This document shows positions 17,495 to 27,597 of a stretch of 64,000 nt of DNA, piece by piece. Below the pieces are notes generated by a model, which ran no database searches, was not told where the DNA came from, and worked only from the letters and a program-made list of their open reading frames with translations. Source of the DNA: an uncultured Verrucomicrobiota bacterium (GTDB lineage Bacteria; Verrucomicrobiota; Verrucomicrobiia; Opitutales; Opitutaceae); assembly GCA_903898675.1 (NCBI GenBank), contig CAIUGM010000038.1, positions 1 through 64,000 of the forward strand. The letters are read 5' to 3'. Both the position numbers and the translations under genes were made by a program. The first letter of the stretch is position 1. Each line of letters starts with the position of its first letter.

Positions 17495-20314
17495 TCAGCG
17501 GGGCGGGAACTCGAACTCCGCCTTGTCCTGCTTTTGCGACAGGACGAGGTAGGCGCTGAACTTCGAGCCGCGCTTGGAGATGAAGCCCTCGATCAGGTTG
17601 CTGCGGCCGTCCTCGATCAGGCGGCGCACCTCGTCGGTCGGGATCTCCACGTCGCACAGCTTGCGCTGCAGCTTGAACACCGCGCGGTTGTCCTGGCCCG
17701 GTTTGCGGACGTAAAAGGCCTCGTCGGTCATCACGAGCTCGCCGCCGTGCACCTTGCTTTCGCCGATCACGGTGGCCTTCGACAAGTCGAGCGGGACCCG
17801 CGCCTTGCGGGCGATCGGCTTGCCGTCCTTGTCGAGCTTCGCCTTGCGCGGCGGGAACTCCCAGGACATCTTGCCATCCTCGCGCTTGAGGAACGCATCG
17901 AAGGGCCGGCCCTTCTTGGAAATGAAACCCTGGATCAGGTCGGTCTTCCCCTCCGCCACCAGCTTGATCGCCTGCTCGGGCGGGATCGGCTTCTGGCACA
18001 TGATCCGGCCCACGCGGAAGGTCTGCTTCCAGCCCTCGCCGTCGCGCTCGCGCAGGATGTAACTGCCGCCGTTTTCACACAGCTCGGCCTTGGTCACCGG
18101 GTCGGTCCAGAAGGGCGTCAGCGTCGCGATGTCAGCCTTGTCGCCGAAGTCGAACTCGGTCTTCCACTTCTTGGTGACGACCTCTTTCTTGGTGGTCTTG
18201 TCCTTCTTCGTCTCCTCGACCTCGGTGAGCTTGAGGACGGCGGAGAAGCGGTTGCGGGTCTTGTTGGAAATGAAGCCGTCGAGCGGGCCGACCGCGCGTT
18301 TTTCGACCAGCTGCTTGATCTCGGGCTCCTCCATGCGGCGGCCGCCGATGATCTTGTAGACCATCAGCCCGCCGTCCGCCGACTTGTAGCCGCGCAGGGT
18401 CTCGCGCAGCGGTTTGCTGTCGGTGGGCGAGATGATGTCGGTGACGCGTGCGACCGAGTCGTCCTCCTCGAAGCCCTTCACGCGCTCGACCATGCCCTTG
18501 GTCTCCCTGATGATCTCGGCCATGAACTTCTCGCGGGAATACTTGCCGTGTTCCATCTGGCGGAGATTGAACTCCCAGCCGCCGGTCATGGCCGGGCTGG
18601 TGATCTCGGTGGCCTTCACTGCGGTGAGAAACTGGATGAGCTGCTCGGCCTTCGTGGTCGGCACCAGCTCGCGCTGGTTGCGGTCCATGTATTTCTGGTT
18701 GATCAGGCCGTCGATGGTGTCGGCGCGGGTGGCCGGGGTGCCGAGCCCGCGTTCCTTCATGGCCTCGGCGAGTTCCTCGTCGTCGACGAGCTTGCCGGCG
18801 CCTTCCATCGCGGAGAGCAGGGTGGCTTCCGTGTAGCGTGGTGGCGGCCGGGTGCTTTCGGCGTGCAACACGGCTTCCAGCGTCTTGGCCTTGCTCTTGT
18901 CCTCGGGCGACAGCGCGGGCAGGGCCTTCGAATCCGGTGAATCCTCGTCGACGGTGTTCTTGCCGTAGACCTGCAGCCAGCCGGGCGCGGTGAGGACCTT
19001 GCCCTCGGTCTTGAAGGTGTGGCTCGCCACCACGCTCAGCCGGGTGGTGATGTCGAACTCCGCCACGGGATGGAAGGTCGCGACGAAGCGCCGGGCGATC
19101 ATGTCGAACAGCTTGGCCTCGGCCTCGTCGAGGTTCTTGGCCTCGTGCTGGGTCGGGATGATGGCAAAGTGATCCGAGACCTGGGCGTTGTTGAAAATGC
19201 GCTTGTTCGGCTGCACCCAGCCGGATTCCAGCACGCGCCGGGCGTGCTGCTGCAGGTCGCCGCCCAGGTTGCCGAGGGTTTCGCGCACCAGCGGGATATA
19301 ATCCTCCGGCAGGGCCCGCGAGTCGGTGCGGGGGTAGGTGATCATCTTGTGGCGCTCGTAGAGGGACTGCGCGATCTGGAGCGTGCGCTTGGCCGGGAAA
19401 CCGTAGCGGCCGTTCGCCTCGCGCTGGAGGGTGGTCAGGTCATAGAGCCGCGGGGCGATCTGGGTGCTGCCCTTCTTTTCCTCGGTGACCGTGGCGATGG
19501 GCTGGCCCTGGCAGGCGGCGACGACGGCCTCGGCGGTCTGCCTGACCCACAGGCGGTCGACGCGGTCATGCTCGTCATCATTCTTCCTGAAGTCCGGCCG
19601 CTGGTAGACGCCCTCGTAGTTGCCCTTGGCCACGCCGAAATTGGCCGTGATGCGCCAGTAGTCGCGGGGCTTGAAATTGCGGATCTCCAGCTCGCGGCTG
19701 TAGACGATGGCGAGGGTGGGGGTCTGGACGCGGCCGACGGAGGCGACATTGCCCGCGCGGGAGCCGAACATGCGCTTGGTCAGGGCCCGGGTGCCGTTGA
19801 TGCCGATCAGCCAGTCGCTCTCGCTCCGGCAGCGGGCGGCGTCGGCCAGGCCCTGCATCTGTTCCGCCGTGCGCAGGTGCCGGAAGGCCTCCTTGATGCC
19901 GGCATCGGTCATCGAGGACATCCAGAGGCGCAGGAAGGGCTTTTTGCACTTCGTCAGCTGGTAGATATAAGTGAAGATCAGCTCGCCCTCGCGGCCCGCG
20001 TCGCAGGCGTTGATGACGCTGGTCACATCCTTCCGGGCCAGGAGCTTCTTCAGCTGGTCAAACCGCTGCTTGGACTCCGGGATGGGCATGAGCTCGAACT
20101 GCTCGGGGATGATCGGCAGCGTCTCCAGCCGCCAGAAGCCGTATTTCTTCTTGTCGATGTCCTCCGGCATCTGGAGTCCCACCAGGTGGCCGACGGCCGA
20201 GGAGATCACGTACTCGTCGTTTTCAAAATGGTCGCCCAGCTTGGGGATTTTGCCGAGGGCGCGCGCCAGGTCGGCGGCCACGGACGGCTTCTCGGCAATG
20301 ATGAGACACTTCAT
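17495..20314 (-). CDS. Type IA DNA topoisomerase (TopB/topoisomerase III-like) with repeated C-terminal module
   Basis: Toprim MKCLIIAEKPSVAADLARALG...INACDAGREGELIF; active-site region MITYPRTDSRALPED; C-terminal reiterated ...GFISK(K/R)G..F.A.L modules. Confidence 0.9.
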   Translation of the reverse strand: MKCLIIAEKPSVAADLARALGKIPKLGDHFENDEYVISSAVGHLVGLQMPEDIDKKKYGFWRLETLPIIPEQFELMPIPESKQRFDQLKKLLARKDVTSVINACDAGREGELIFTYIYQLTKCKKPFLRLWMSSMTDAGIKEAFRHLRTAEQMQGLADAARCRSESDWLIGINGTRALTKRMFGSRAGNVASVGRVQTPTLAIVYSRELEIRNFKPRDYWRITANFGVAKGNYEGVYQRPDFRKNDDEHDRVDRLWVRQTAEAVVAACQGQPIATVTEEKKGSTQIAPRLYDLTTLQREANGRYGFPAKRTLQIAQSLYERHKMITYPRTDSRALPEDYIPLVRETLGNLGGDLQQHARRVLESGWVQPNKRIFNNAQVSDHFAIIPTQHEAKNLDEAEAKLFDMIARRFVATFHPVAEFDITTRLSVVASHTFKTEGKVLTAPGWLQVYGKNTVDEDSPDSKALPALSPEDKSKAKTLEAVLHAESTRPPPRYTEATLLSAMEGAGKLVDDEELAEAMKERGLGTPATRADTIDGLINQKYMDRNQRELVPTTKAEQLIQFLTAVKATEITSPAMTGGWEFNLRQMEHGKYSREKFMAEIIRETKGMVERVKGFEEDDSVARVTDIISPTDSKPLRETLRGYKSADGGLMVYKIIGGRRMEEPEIKQLVEKRAVGPLDGFISNKTRNRFSAVLKLTEVEETKKDKTTKKEVVTKKWKTEFDFGDKADIATLTPFWTDPVTKAELCENGGSYILRERDGEGWKQTFRVGRIMCQKPIPPEQAIKLVAEGKTDLIQGFISKKGRPFDAFLKREDGKMSWEFPPRKAKLDKDGKPIARKARVPLDLSKATVIGESKVHGGELVMTDEAFYVRKPGQDNRAVFKLQRKLCDVEIPTDEVRRLIEDGRSNLIEGFISKRGSKFSAYLVLSQKQDKAEFEFPPR

Positions 20315-20472
20315 GTGGGGGCGAGCGGTTACGCTTCGCCCGCGAGAATTTCAAGCAATACTTTTTCCGGCGAGAATTTCCCGCCGCAAAATTCCCTCCT
20401 GAATTCAGGCGGAAATCGCAGGCGATTCAGCAGCGTTTGTGACGGCGGCAGCGCGCGATCCCGCCCGGCAAT

Positions 20473-21555
20473 TCACTTCGTCCCGAGTTCCGCCAGCACC
20501 GCATCCAGCGCCGTGAGCAAGGCCGCGATCGTCCCGTCGGTCTCGTCGCCCATGTTGGAGATGCGAAACGCGAGGCCCTTCAGCTTGCCGTAGCCGCCGT
20601 CGATCACGAAACCGTGTTTCGATTTGAGCGACTTGTTCAGGGCCACGAGGTCGACCTTGAGGGTGTTGGCGAAGCAGTTGAGCGTGACCGAACCGTAGCC
20701 CTCCTTGGGGAACAGCTTGAAGCCCTTGGCCACGGCCCAGGCGCGGACCGTCTGGTTCAGGCGGGCGTGGCGGGCGTAGCGGACCTCGGCGCCCTCGGCC
20801 TTGATGTCCTCGAGCTTGGACTTGAGGGCGTAAATCAGCGGGATGACCGGCGTGCTTGGGGTCATGCCCGACTCATGGTTCTTCTGGAATTCCAGGAAGT
20901 CGAAATAGTAGCCGCGCCCCGTGACGGTTGCAGCGCGCTCGAGCGCCCGTTTCGAGACGGAAAAAATCGACAGGCCCGGGGGCAGGGCGAGGGCCTTCTG
21001 CGAACCGGTGATCATGACGTCAATGCCGAGCTCGTCCTTCTTGATCGGCAGGGCGCTGAACGAGCTGATGGTGTCGACGATACTGATGACCTCGGGGAAA
21101 TCGCGCAGGACCGCCATCAGGGCGGGCAGGTCGCTCATGCAGCCGCACGAGGTCTCGTTGTGGATGAGGGTGACGGCGTCGTACTGGCCGGTGGCGAGCT
21201 CGGCCCGCAGGGCGGCGGGATCGACCGGCTGGCCCCACTCAAACTTGAGCCCGCTGGCGGCGAGGCCGCAGCGCTGGGCGACGTCGAGCCACTTGTCCGA
21301 GAAGGCGCCGTTCATGCAGCAAAGGACCTTTTTCTTCACGACGTTGCGGAGGGAACCCTCCATCACGCCCCAGGCACTGCTCGTGCTCAGGTAGACCGGG
21401 TCCTTGGTGAAAAACAACGCCTGCAGGTCCGGCTGCATCGACTGGTACAGGGCCACGAAGTCGGTGCTGCGGTGGCCGATCATGGGCTGGGCCATCGCGC
21501 GCAGCGTCTTGTCCGAAACGGCGATCGGGCCGGGAATGAAAAGTTTGTAGCTCAT
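20473..21555 (-). CDS. Class V aminotransferase (alanine-glyoxylate/serine-pyruvate type)
   Basis: MSYKLFIPGPIAVSDKTLRAMAQPMIGHRSTDF; VTLIHNETSCGCMSDLPAL; ITGSQKALALPPGLSIFSVS (PLP lysine). Confidence 0.85.
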   Translation of the reverse strand: MSYKLFIPGPIAVSDKTLRAMAQPMIGHRSTDFVALYQSMQPDLQALFFTKDPVYLSTSSAWGVMEGSLRNVVKKKVLCCMNGAFSDKWLDVAQRCGLAASGLKFEWGQPVDPAALRAELATGQYDAVTLIHNETSCGCMSDLPALMAVLRDFPEVISIVDTISSFSALPIKKDELGIDVMITGSQKALALPPGLSIFSVSKRALERAATVTGRGYYFDFLEFQKNHESGMTPSTPVIPLIYALKSKLEDIKAEGAEVRYARHARLNQTVRAWAVAKGFKLFPKEGYGSVTLNCFANTLKVDLVALNKSLKSKHGFVIDGGYGKLKGLAFRISNMGDETDGTIAALLTALDAVLAELGTK

Positions 21556-21648
21556 GATGGGAGGTGAAGCGGGTGTTGCATGTCGCAAAACCTACAGGTA
21601 GCACAAACACACACCCACCCACTCCGTCGCGTCAAAGCCAATTTGCTC

Positions 21649-22854
21649 ATGCCCAACCGCTGGTTCCGTCATAAGGCCGATGAATTCGAGCAATTCGCCA
21701 TTGATGTCATCATGGGGCGGCGGGAAGGAACCTCGGCGGCGCTCTTTGGCGCGTTCCTGCAGGTGTGCTCCTACCTCTTCAGCGGCATTGTGCAGCTCCG
21801 CCTCTGGCTCTACCGCAACCGGATCCTCCGCGACCAGCCGCTCGGCTGCCTCGTCGTGGTCGTCGGCAACCTGACGGTCGGCGGCACGGGCAAGACGCCC
21901 GTGGTCGAGATGTTCGCCAAGGCGCTCCGCGACCGCGGCCGCAAGGTCGCGATCCTGTCGCGCGGCTACAAGAGCAAGGCCGCGCCGCTGTGGCAGAAGT
22001 GGTGGTTCTGGCTCAACCACACCGAGGAGGAGCCGCCGCGCGTGGTCAGCGACGGCGAAACCGTGCTGCTCGATTCCGAAGTGGCCGGCGACGAGCCGTT
22101 CATGCTGGCGCGCAACCTGCCCGGGGTCGTCGTGCTCGTGGACAAGAACCGCGTGAAGGCCGGCGCCTACGCCATCAAGCGCTTCGGCTGCGACACCCTC
22201 ATCCTCGACGACGGTTTCCAATACCTGCCGCTCAAGGGCCGGCTCAACCTGCTGCTGGTGGACAAGACCAATCCGTTCGGCAACGGCTTCCTCCTCCCGC
22301 GCGGCATCCTGCGCGAGCCGATCAAGCACCTCCAGCGCGCCTCCTACGTCTTTCTCACCAAGTCGCGCGGCCACCGCGACGAGGAGCTGGAGGCGATGAT
22401 CCGCAAGTTCAACCCCGCCGCGGAAATCATCGAGTGCGCCCACAAGCCGCAGTACCTGCAGCGCATCGACAACGGCGAACGGATCCAGCTGGCCACGCTG
22501 GCCGGCCGCCGGATCGGCGCCTTCAGCGGCATCGCCGCCCCGGAGAGTTTCGAGGCCTTCTTGCGCGAGACGGGTGCGCAGCTGATCCATACGCGCCGGT
22601 TTCTCGACCACTACCGCTTCACCCATGAGGATCTGGAGGGGGTGTTCGCCGAGGCCGTGGAGGCGGGCGTCGAGGTGATGATCACCACCGAGAAGGATGC
22701 GGTCCGCATCGAGGCCGGCGAAAAATTCCCGCTGCCATGCTACTACCTCCGGCTCGAAATCGAGATCTTGCGCGGGGCGTCCGATTTCCAGGAAGCCGTG
22801 GGCAAGATCTGTTTCCCCAACGGGCAGCCGGCGAACGATCTGCCGGCGGGGTGA
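21649..22854 (+). CDS. lpxK: Tetraacyldisaccharide 4'-kinase
   Basis: [69 protein letters not shown]. Confidence 0.9.
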   Translation: MPNRWFRHKADEFEQFAIDVIMGRREGTSAALFGAFLQVCSYLFSGIVQLRLWLYRNRILRDQPLGCLVVVVGNLTVGGTGKTPVVEMFAKALRDRGRKVAILSRGYKSKAAPLWQKWWFWLNHTEEEPPRVVSDGETVLLDSEVAGDEPFMLARNLPGVVVLVDKNRVKAGAYAIKRFGCDTLILDDGFQYLPLKGRLNLLLVDKTNPFGNGFLLPRGILREPIKHLQRASYVFLTKSRGHRDEELEAMIRKFNPAAEIIECAHKPQYLQRIDNGERIQLATLAGRRIGAFSGIAAPESFEAFLRETGAQLIHTRRFLDHYRFTHEDLEGVFAEAVEAGVEVMITTEKDAVRIEAGEKFPLPCYYLRLEIEILRGASDFQEAVGKICFPNGQPANDLPAG

Positions 22855-22865
22855 GGTCATGGTGG

Positions 22866-22917
22866 ACGGACGGTCTCCCGGCCGCCCGCGGCCCGTCGGG
22901 AGACGGGCCCTCCATTT
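22866..22917. repeat. Interspersed GC-rich repeat (CTCCCGGCCG..CGCGGCCCG..GACGGGCCCTCCAT family), copy 1
   Basis: Near-identical to 37209-37261; minus-strand translation gives MEGPSPDGPRAAGR versus MEGPSPAGPRPAGR in the second copy. Confidence 0.8.
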
Positions 22918-22919
22918 TA

Positions 22920-22994
22920 GTAGGGGCGCAGACTTGCCCGTTCGACAGGCTCAGGGCCCAGAGCTTGTCGAGGGGCTGCGCCCCTACGAGACTG
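22920..22994. repeat. Inverted repeat GTAGGGGCGCAG ... CTGCGCCCCTAC with an inner TTCGACAGGCTCAGGGC motif
   Basis: 12-bp perfect outer arms enclose ttcgacaggctcagggcccagagcttgtcgagg. Confidence 0.8.
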
Positions 22995-23003
22995 ACAGGC
23001 GCT

Positions 23004-24092
23004 TTACGCCGTGAACCCGCGCCCCAGCCCCAGCGCGCCGAGCTGCCGCCGGTACGTCACCGAGGTCAGGTCGGCCCGCACGTGCACTTCCTCGCCGAGG
23101 TCGATGGGCAGGTCCTCGGGATTCTGGCGTTCCACGATGGCCTGGTCCTCGCCGTAGATCCGGTGCTGGAAGGCGATCAGTTCGTCGACGGACTTGTCGC
23201 GGTCGAAATTCCGGGCGACGATCGAAAATACCCGGGTGCGTCGCGCCGAGACCGGCGAAGCCGCGTTCAGCAGGGCCTGTTGGCCCGCACCGGGAAAATC
23301 GATGACGAGGCGGGCGAGGAAGGGCAGGTGGAGGTCGTAGACCCGCCGCCAGGTCTGGGTGGCGGCGTCCGGATCGGTGACGTTGCCGACGTTGCTGGTG
23401 AAATCCGCATGGACGCCGTAAGGCGTGGCTTGGACCTCATAACGGGGCACCGCCGGATCGCGCACGGCAAAGGTGTTCTCGTGCACAAAGGCAAAGTGGG
23501 CCACATCGCAAAAACTCTCGACCTGCCGGCCGGCCGACGCCGCCCAGTCGAGCGGGGGCACGTGCACGATCTGGTACCCGGCATCACCGACCTCGGGAAA
23601 CGCGGGGACTTCACCCGCCGGCGAGTCCGCCAGGCAAACCCAGACCAGGCCGTAGAGTTCCTTCGCCTGAAAAACCTGCAGGTGCAGCTTGGCCGGAATG
23701 AGCCCGCCCGGGTGGGCGGGAATCTCGGTGCATTGCCCGGCCTGGTCGTAGCAATAGCCGTGGTAGGCGCACGCGATCCGGTCACCCTTGAGTTTGCCCA
23801 TGCTCAGGGGCGCGCCGCGGTGGACGCAAATATCCGCCGCGGCCGTGACCCCGGCCGAGGTCCGGTAGAGAACCAGCTCCTGATCAAGCAACCTGGCCGC
23901 CACCGGCTTGTCCTGCACCGCCGCACTCAGGGCCACCGGATACCAATAGGCCGCGAGGATGCTCCAATCGCCGGGGGTGAAGGTACAGTTGCGAGGTGGC
24001 TTGAGTGATGGCACAGCCGGGGAAAAGCACGGGATGTGCCAGTGGCTGCAATCGTGAATCACACCCAACACACCCCGCACTGCGGGCATCAT
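23004..24092 (-). CDS. Rieske 2Fe-2S ring-hydroxylating oxygenase (aromatic dioxygenase/PaO-type); start uncertain
   Basis: Rieske motif CVHRGAPLSMGKLKGDRIACAYHGYCYDQAGQC (CxH...CxxH); downstream catalytic-domain-like sequence. Confidence 0.85.
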   Translation of the reverse strand: MMPAVRGVLGVIHDCSHWHIPCFSPAVPSLKPPRNCTFTPGDWSILAAYWYPVALSAAVQDKPVAARLLDQELVLYRTSAGVTAAADICVHRGAPLSMGKLKGDRIACAYHGYCYDQAGQCTEIPAHPGGLIPAKLHLQVFQAKELYGLVWVCLADSPAGEVPAFPEVGDAGYQIVHVPPLDWAASAGRQVESFCDVAHFAFVHENTFAVRDPAVPRYEVQATPYGVHADFTSNVGNVTDPDAATQTWRRVYDLHLPFLARLVIDFPGAGQQALLNAASPVSARRTRVFSIVARNFDRDKSVDELIAFQHRIYGEDQAIVERQNPEDLPIDLGEEVHVRADLTSVTYRRQLGALGLGRGFTA

Positions 24093-24308
24093 CCGTCGCG
24101 CTGGCTATGGACGCCGGGCCCCTTTCGATAGGGCAATTTAAGACAAGGGCAGCCGGCCGAGTGAGTCCCCCCCCTGGAGAGGGGTGGCGCGAAGCGACGG
24201 GGTGTGTGCTGGATTTCCGCAAGCTCCATCATTTGGATTCCTCATTGGCACCCGCCCAAACGCTTTGGGGTTGAACGCCACGAACCGAAACCCGAAGGTA
24301 ACCGAACC

Positions 24309-25427
24309 ATGAGTGACCCACGTTATGCCCGGCTGGCCGAGGTGCTGACCGGTTTTTCCACTGAACTGAAGAAGGGTGAACGCGTGCTGATCGACGCGTT
24401 TGACGTGCCGGATGCCTTCACCATCGCGCTCGTGCGCGCGGCCCAGGATCGCGGGGCCATGCCCTACGTGAACATCCAGCGGGCCCGCATCACCCGCGAA
24501 CTGCTCAAGGGCGCGACGGCCGAGCAGTACGCCACCACCTCCGAAGTGGAACTCCAGCGCATGCAGAAGATGCAGGCCTATATCGCCGTGCGCGGATCGG
24601 ATAACATCTTCGAGACTTCCGATGTGCCGGCCGAACGCGTCCAGACCGTGGCCAAGGTCCTTAAGCCCGTCCTCGATTACCGCGTCAACAAGACCAAGTG
24701 GGTCGTCTTGCGCTGGCCGTCCTCCGCGATGGCGCAGCAGGCGGGCATGAGCACGTCGGCGTTCGAGGATTTCTACTTCCGGGTCTGCACCTTCGACTAC
24801 AGCCGCTACGGCCCGGGGATGAAGGCGCTGGCCGAGCTGATGGACCGGACCGACCGGGTGCACCTGAAGGGTCCGGGCACGGACCTGAAGTTCTCGATCA
24901 AGGGCATTGGTGCCGTGCCGTGCGGCGGCCTCCGCAACATTCCCGACGGCGAGGTGTTCTCCTGCCCGGTGAAGGACAGCGTGGAGGGTGTCATCCAGTA
25001 CAACGCCCCGACGGTTTACCTCGGCACCTCGTTCGACAACATCCGGCTGGTTTTCAAGAAGGGCCGGATCGTGGAGGCGACGGGCAACAACACGAAGCGC
25101 CTGAACGAGATTCTCGATACCGACGCGGGCTCGCGCTACATCGGGGAATTCGCCATCGGCTTCAACCCGAACATCCTCGAGCCGATGCGGGACATCCTGT
25201 TCGACGAGAAGATCGCGGGCTCCTTCCACTTTACGCCGGGCCAGGCCTATGAGACCGGCGGCAACGGCAACAAGTCGGCCGTCCACTGGGACATGGTCAA
25301 CATCCAGCGCCCGGAGTACGGCGGCGGCGAAATCTGGTTTGACGGCAAGCTCATCCGCAAGGACGGCCTGTTCACGGTGCCGGCGCTGAAGAAACTTAAT
25401 CCGGCGGAACTACTGAAGGTGAAATGA
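24309..25427 (+). CDS. M29 family aminopeptidase
   Basis: [91 protein letters not shown]. Confidence 0.85.
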   Translation: MSDPRYARLAEVLTGFSTELKKGERVLIDAFDVPDAFTIALVRAAQDRGAMPYVNIQRARITRELLKGATAEQYATTSEVELQRMQKMQAYIAVRGSDNIFETSDVPAERVQTVAKVLKPVLDYRVNKTKWVVLRWPSSAMAQQAGMSTSAFEDFYFRVCTFDYSRYGPGMKALAELMDRTDRVHLKGPGTDLKFSIKGIGAVPCGGLRNIPDGEVFSCPVKDSVEGVIQYNAPTVYLGTSFDNIRLVFKKGRIVEATGNNTKRLNEILDTDAGSRYIGEFAIGFNPNILEPMRDILFDEKIAGSFHFTPGQAYETGGNGNKSAVHWDMVNIQRPEYGGGEIWFDGKLIRKDGLFTVPALKKLNPAELLKVK

Positions 25428-25432
25428 TTTTA

Positions 25433-25491
25433 CCCACGGAACACCCGGAAGCAGAACTTCCGGGTCCAGTGTATTCCGTGTGTTCCGTGGG
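25433..25491. repeat. Nested hairpin/cruciform-capable inverted repeat (CCCACGGAACAC ... GTGTTCCGTGGG)
   Basis: 12-bp perfect outer arms; inner CCCGGAAG-CAGAA-CTTCCGGG; ends 2 nt before the add ATG. Confidence 0.85.
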
Positions 25492-25493
25492 CC

Positions 25494-26486
25494 ATGAATT
25501 CTGATTCCTCGCTCCCTGCCTTTATCCAGTCTCTGCCCAAGACGGAGACACACCTCCACATCGAGGGCGCGCTGCCGTACGAGCTGCTGCGGGCCTGGCA
25601 GCCGGGGCGCTACCCGGAGTTCCCGGACTTTCGGGAACGTGGCTATCGTTACGCGAGTTTCGAGGACTTCAACCGGATCCTGCTGGAGCATGCGCTGCCC
25701 TGGTTCACCTCGGCCGAGCGTTACCATGAGGCGGCGAAGGTGGTTTTCGCGCGGCATGTCGCGGAGAACGTCAAGTACGTCGAGACCAGCTTTCACCTGC
25801 CGGTCAGTGGATTCATCAATGTGCCGGGACCGGAGATAATCGCGGCGATCCGCTCGGCAGTGCCGCCGGGGCTGGAAGTCCGGGTGTTTGCCGGGATGCT
25901 GCGGAGCGACATCAGCGGCGCGCTGCGCCCCGTCATTGATCAGCTGCACACGTGGGATGAACTGTCCGGGGTGGACCTGCATGGCGTCGAGTCGCTGCCG
26001 ACCGAGTCCGACACGGCCGCGATCTGGGCCGGGTTGCGGGCCGGTGGCAAGGTGACCAAGTGCCACGCGGGGGAATTCGCCGGACCGGCGAAGGTCCGGG
26101 AAGCCATCGAGCAACTCGGCGTGACCCGCATCCAACATGGCATCCGGGCGGGCGAGGATCCGGCGGTGATGAAGCTGGCCGCCGACCGCGGCGTGACCTT
26201 TGACGTGTGTCCGATCAGCAACGTCGGCCTGCAGGCGGTGCCGGACATGGCGCATCATCCGCTACGGCGGCTGACCGAGGCCGGGATCCGTTGCACCTTG
26301 AGCACGGATGACCCGCTGTGTTTTGCCAATACCGTCGCCGAGGAATACCTCGCCGTGGCGCACGGCCTGGGCTTTACCCGCCAGGAACTGGCGCGGTTTG
26401 CCCGGAACGGATTCGAGGTGGCGTTGCTGCCTGCTGCCCAGAAACAGGCCTGGCTGGACCAATTGGATGCCATTCTAAAGGGGTAG
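25494..26486 (+). CDS. add: Adenosine deaminase family protein
   Basis: [68 protein letters not shown]. Confidence 0.9.
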   Translation: MNSDSSLPAFIQSLPKTETHLHIEGALPYELLRAWQPGRYPEFPDFRERGYRYASFEDFNRILLEHALPWFTSAERYHEAAKVVFARHVAENVKYVETSFHLPVSGFINVPGPEIIAAIRSAVPPGLEVRVFAGMLRSDISGALRPVIDQLHTWDELSGVDLHGVESLPTESDTAAIWAGLRAGGKVTKCHAGEFAGPAKVREAIEQLGVTRIQHGIRAGEDPAVMKLAADRGVTFDVCPISNVGLQAVPDMAHHPLRRLTEAGIRCTLSTDDPLCFANTVAEEYLAVAHGLGFTRQELARFARNGFEVALLPAAQKQAWLDQLDAILKG

Positions 26487-26503
26487 GAGCCTGCTTGCAG
26501 GCG

Positions 26504-27466
26504 ATGGATTGTGCTGCACCATCAGCTCCCTTGGAAGTCACCGCCTACACCGTCCCCGACACGATCCGCCGCGAGCGCGCCGACAAGGTGCTGGCGCACG
26601 CCTTTCCCGCGCACAGCCGCTCGGCTTTCCAGCGGGCCCTGGAGGCCGGCCTCGTCAAGGCCGACGGCAGGATCATCGAGCAAAGCAGCGAGGTGAAGGC
26701 CGGGCAGGTCATGGAGTTTTCCTTTCCCGAAACGACGGTCATGGAGCTCAAGGCGGTCGACATCCCGCTCGACGTCATCTTCGAGGACAAGCACCTCATC
26801 GTGCTCAACAAGGCAGCGGGCATGGTCGTGCACCCCGGCGTGGGCACGGGCGAGGACACCATGGTGCATGCGCTGCTGGCCCACTGCGCGGGCGGGTTGA
26901 GCGGGATCGGCGGCGTGGAACGCCCGGGGATCGTGCACCGGCTCGACAAGGAAACGACGGGGTTGATCGTCGTCGCCAAGCATGACGCGGCGCACCGCGC
27001 GCTGGCGGACCAGTTTGCCTCGCGCACGATGCGCAAGGAATACGTCGCATTGGTTTCGGGTGTGCCGAAGACGGACAGCGGCAGCATCGACCGGAGCATA
27101 AGCCGTCATCCCGTACACCGACACCGCATGACCACCGGCGAAGGCGGACGTCCCTCCCGGACCGACTGGACGGTCGAAAAGAAATTTGGCGAAGCCGCCG
27201 CCTTGGTGCGTTGCCGGATTCACACCGGGCGCACGCACCAGATTCGCGTGCACCTGAAATCACTCGGCCATCCGGTGCTGGGCGATGCCACTTACGGCTG
27301 GAAGCCAAACCCGGCGATGCCAGTGCCGGCGCGCGTCATGTTGCACGCGGAACATCTCGTGTTCACCCATCCGGTCAGCGGCAAGGTCATGGATCTCGCG
27401 GCGCCGCTGCCGGCGGATTTCAAGAAGCTGGTGGCGGCATTGCGGAAGTTACCCAAGGGCAAGTAG
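26504..27466 (+). CDS. RluA/RluD family 23S rRNA pseudouridine synthase
   Basis: S4-like N-terminus RADKVLAHAFPAHSRSAFQRALEAGLVKADG; LIVLNKAAGMVVHPG; GIVHRLDKETTGLIVVAK; RIHTGRTHQIRVHLKSLGHPVLGD. Confidence 0.92.
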   Translation: MDCAAPSAPLEVTAYTVPDTIRRERADKVLAHAFPAHSRSAFQRALEAGLVKADGRIIEQSSEVKAGQVMEFSFPETTVMELKAVDIPLDVIFEDKHLIVLNKAAGMVVHPGVGTGEDTMVHALLAHCAGGLSGIGGVERPGIVHRLDKETTGLIVVAKHDAAHRALADQFASRTMRKEYVALVSGVPKTDSGSIDRSISRHPVHRHRMTTGEGGRPSRTDWTVEKKFGEAAALVRCRIHTGRTHQIRVHLKSLGHPVLGDATYGWKPNPAMPVPARVMLHAEHLVFTHPVSGKVMDLAAPLPADFKKLVAALRKLPKGK

Positions 27467-27597
27467 CCGCGAGGGAGAGCCCTGTCAGCCGTTGGCTGGG
27501 CGAAGGTTGAGGCGACAACGTGGGCTCCCGGAATCCACGCTTTCGTTTGCGACTCAAGCGCGGCTACGCGAACCCGGTAGCCACCGGGGGCTAGGCC

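Noticed and set aside
17534-20593. Long plus-strand ORFs (468 and 524 aa) opposite the topoisomerase
   Set aside because: Antisense to a well-supported gene; spurious composition.
22682-22915. Minus-strand mini-ORF MEGPSPDGPRAAGR... (and 37082..37279 MEGPSPAGPRPAGR...)
   Set aside because: Similarity is explained by the shared non-coding repeat, not by a protein family.
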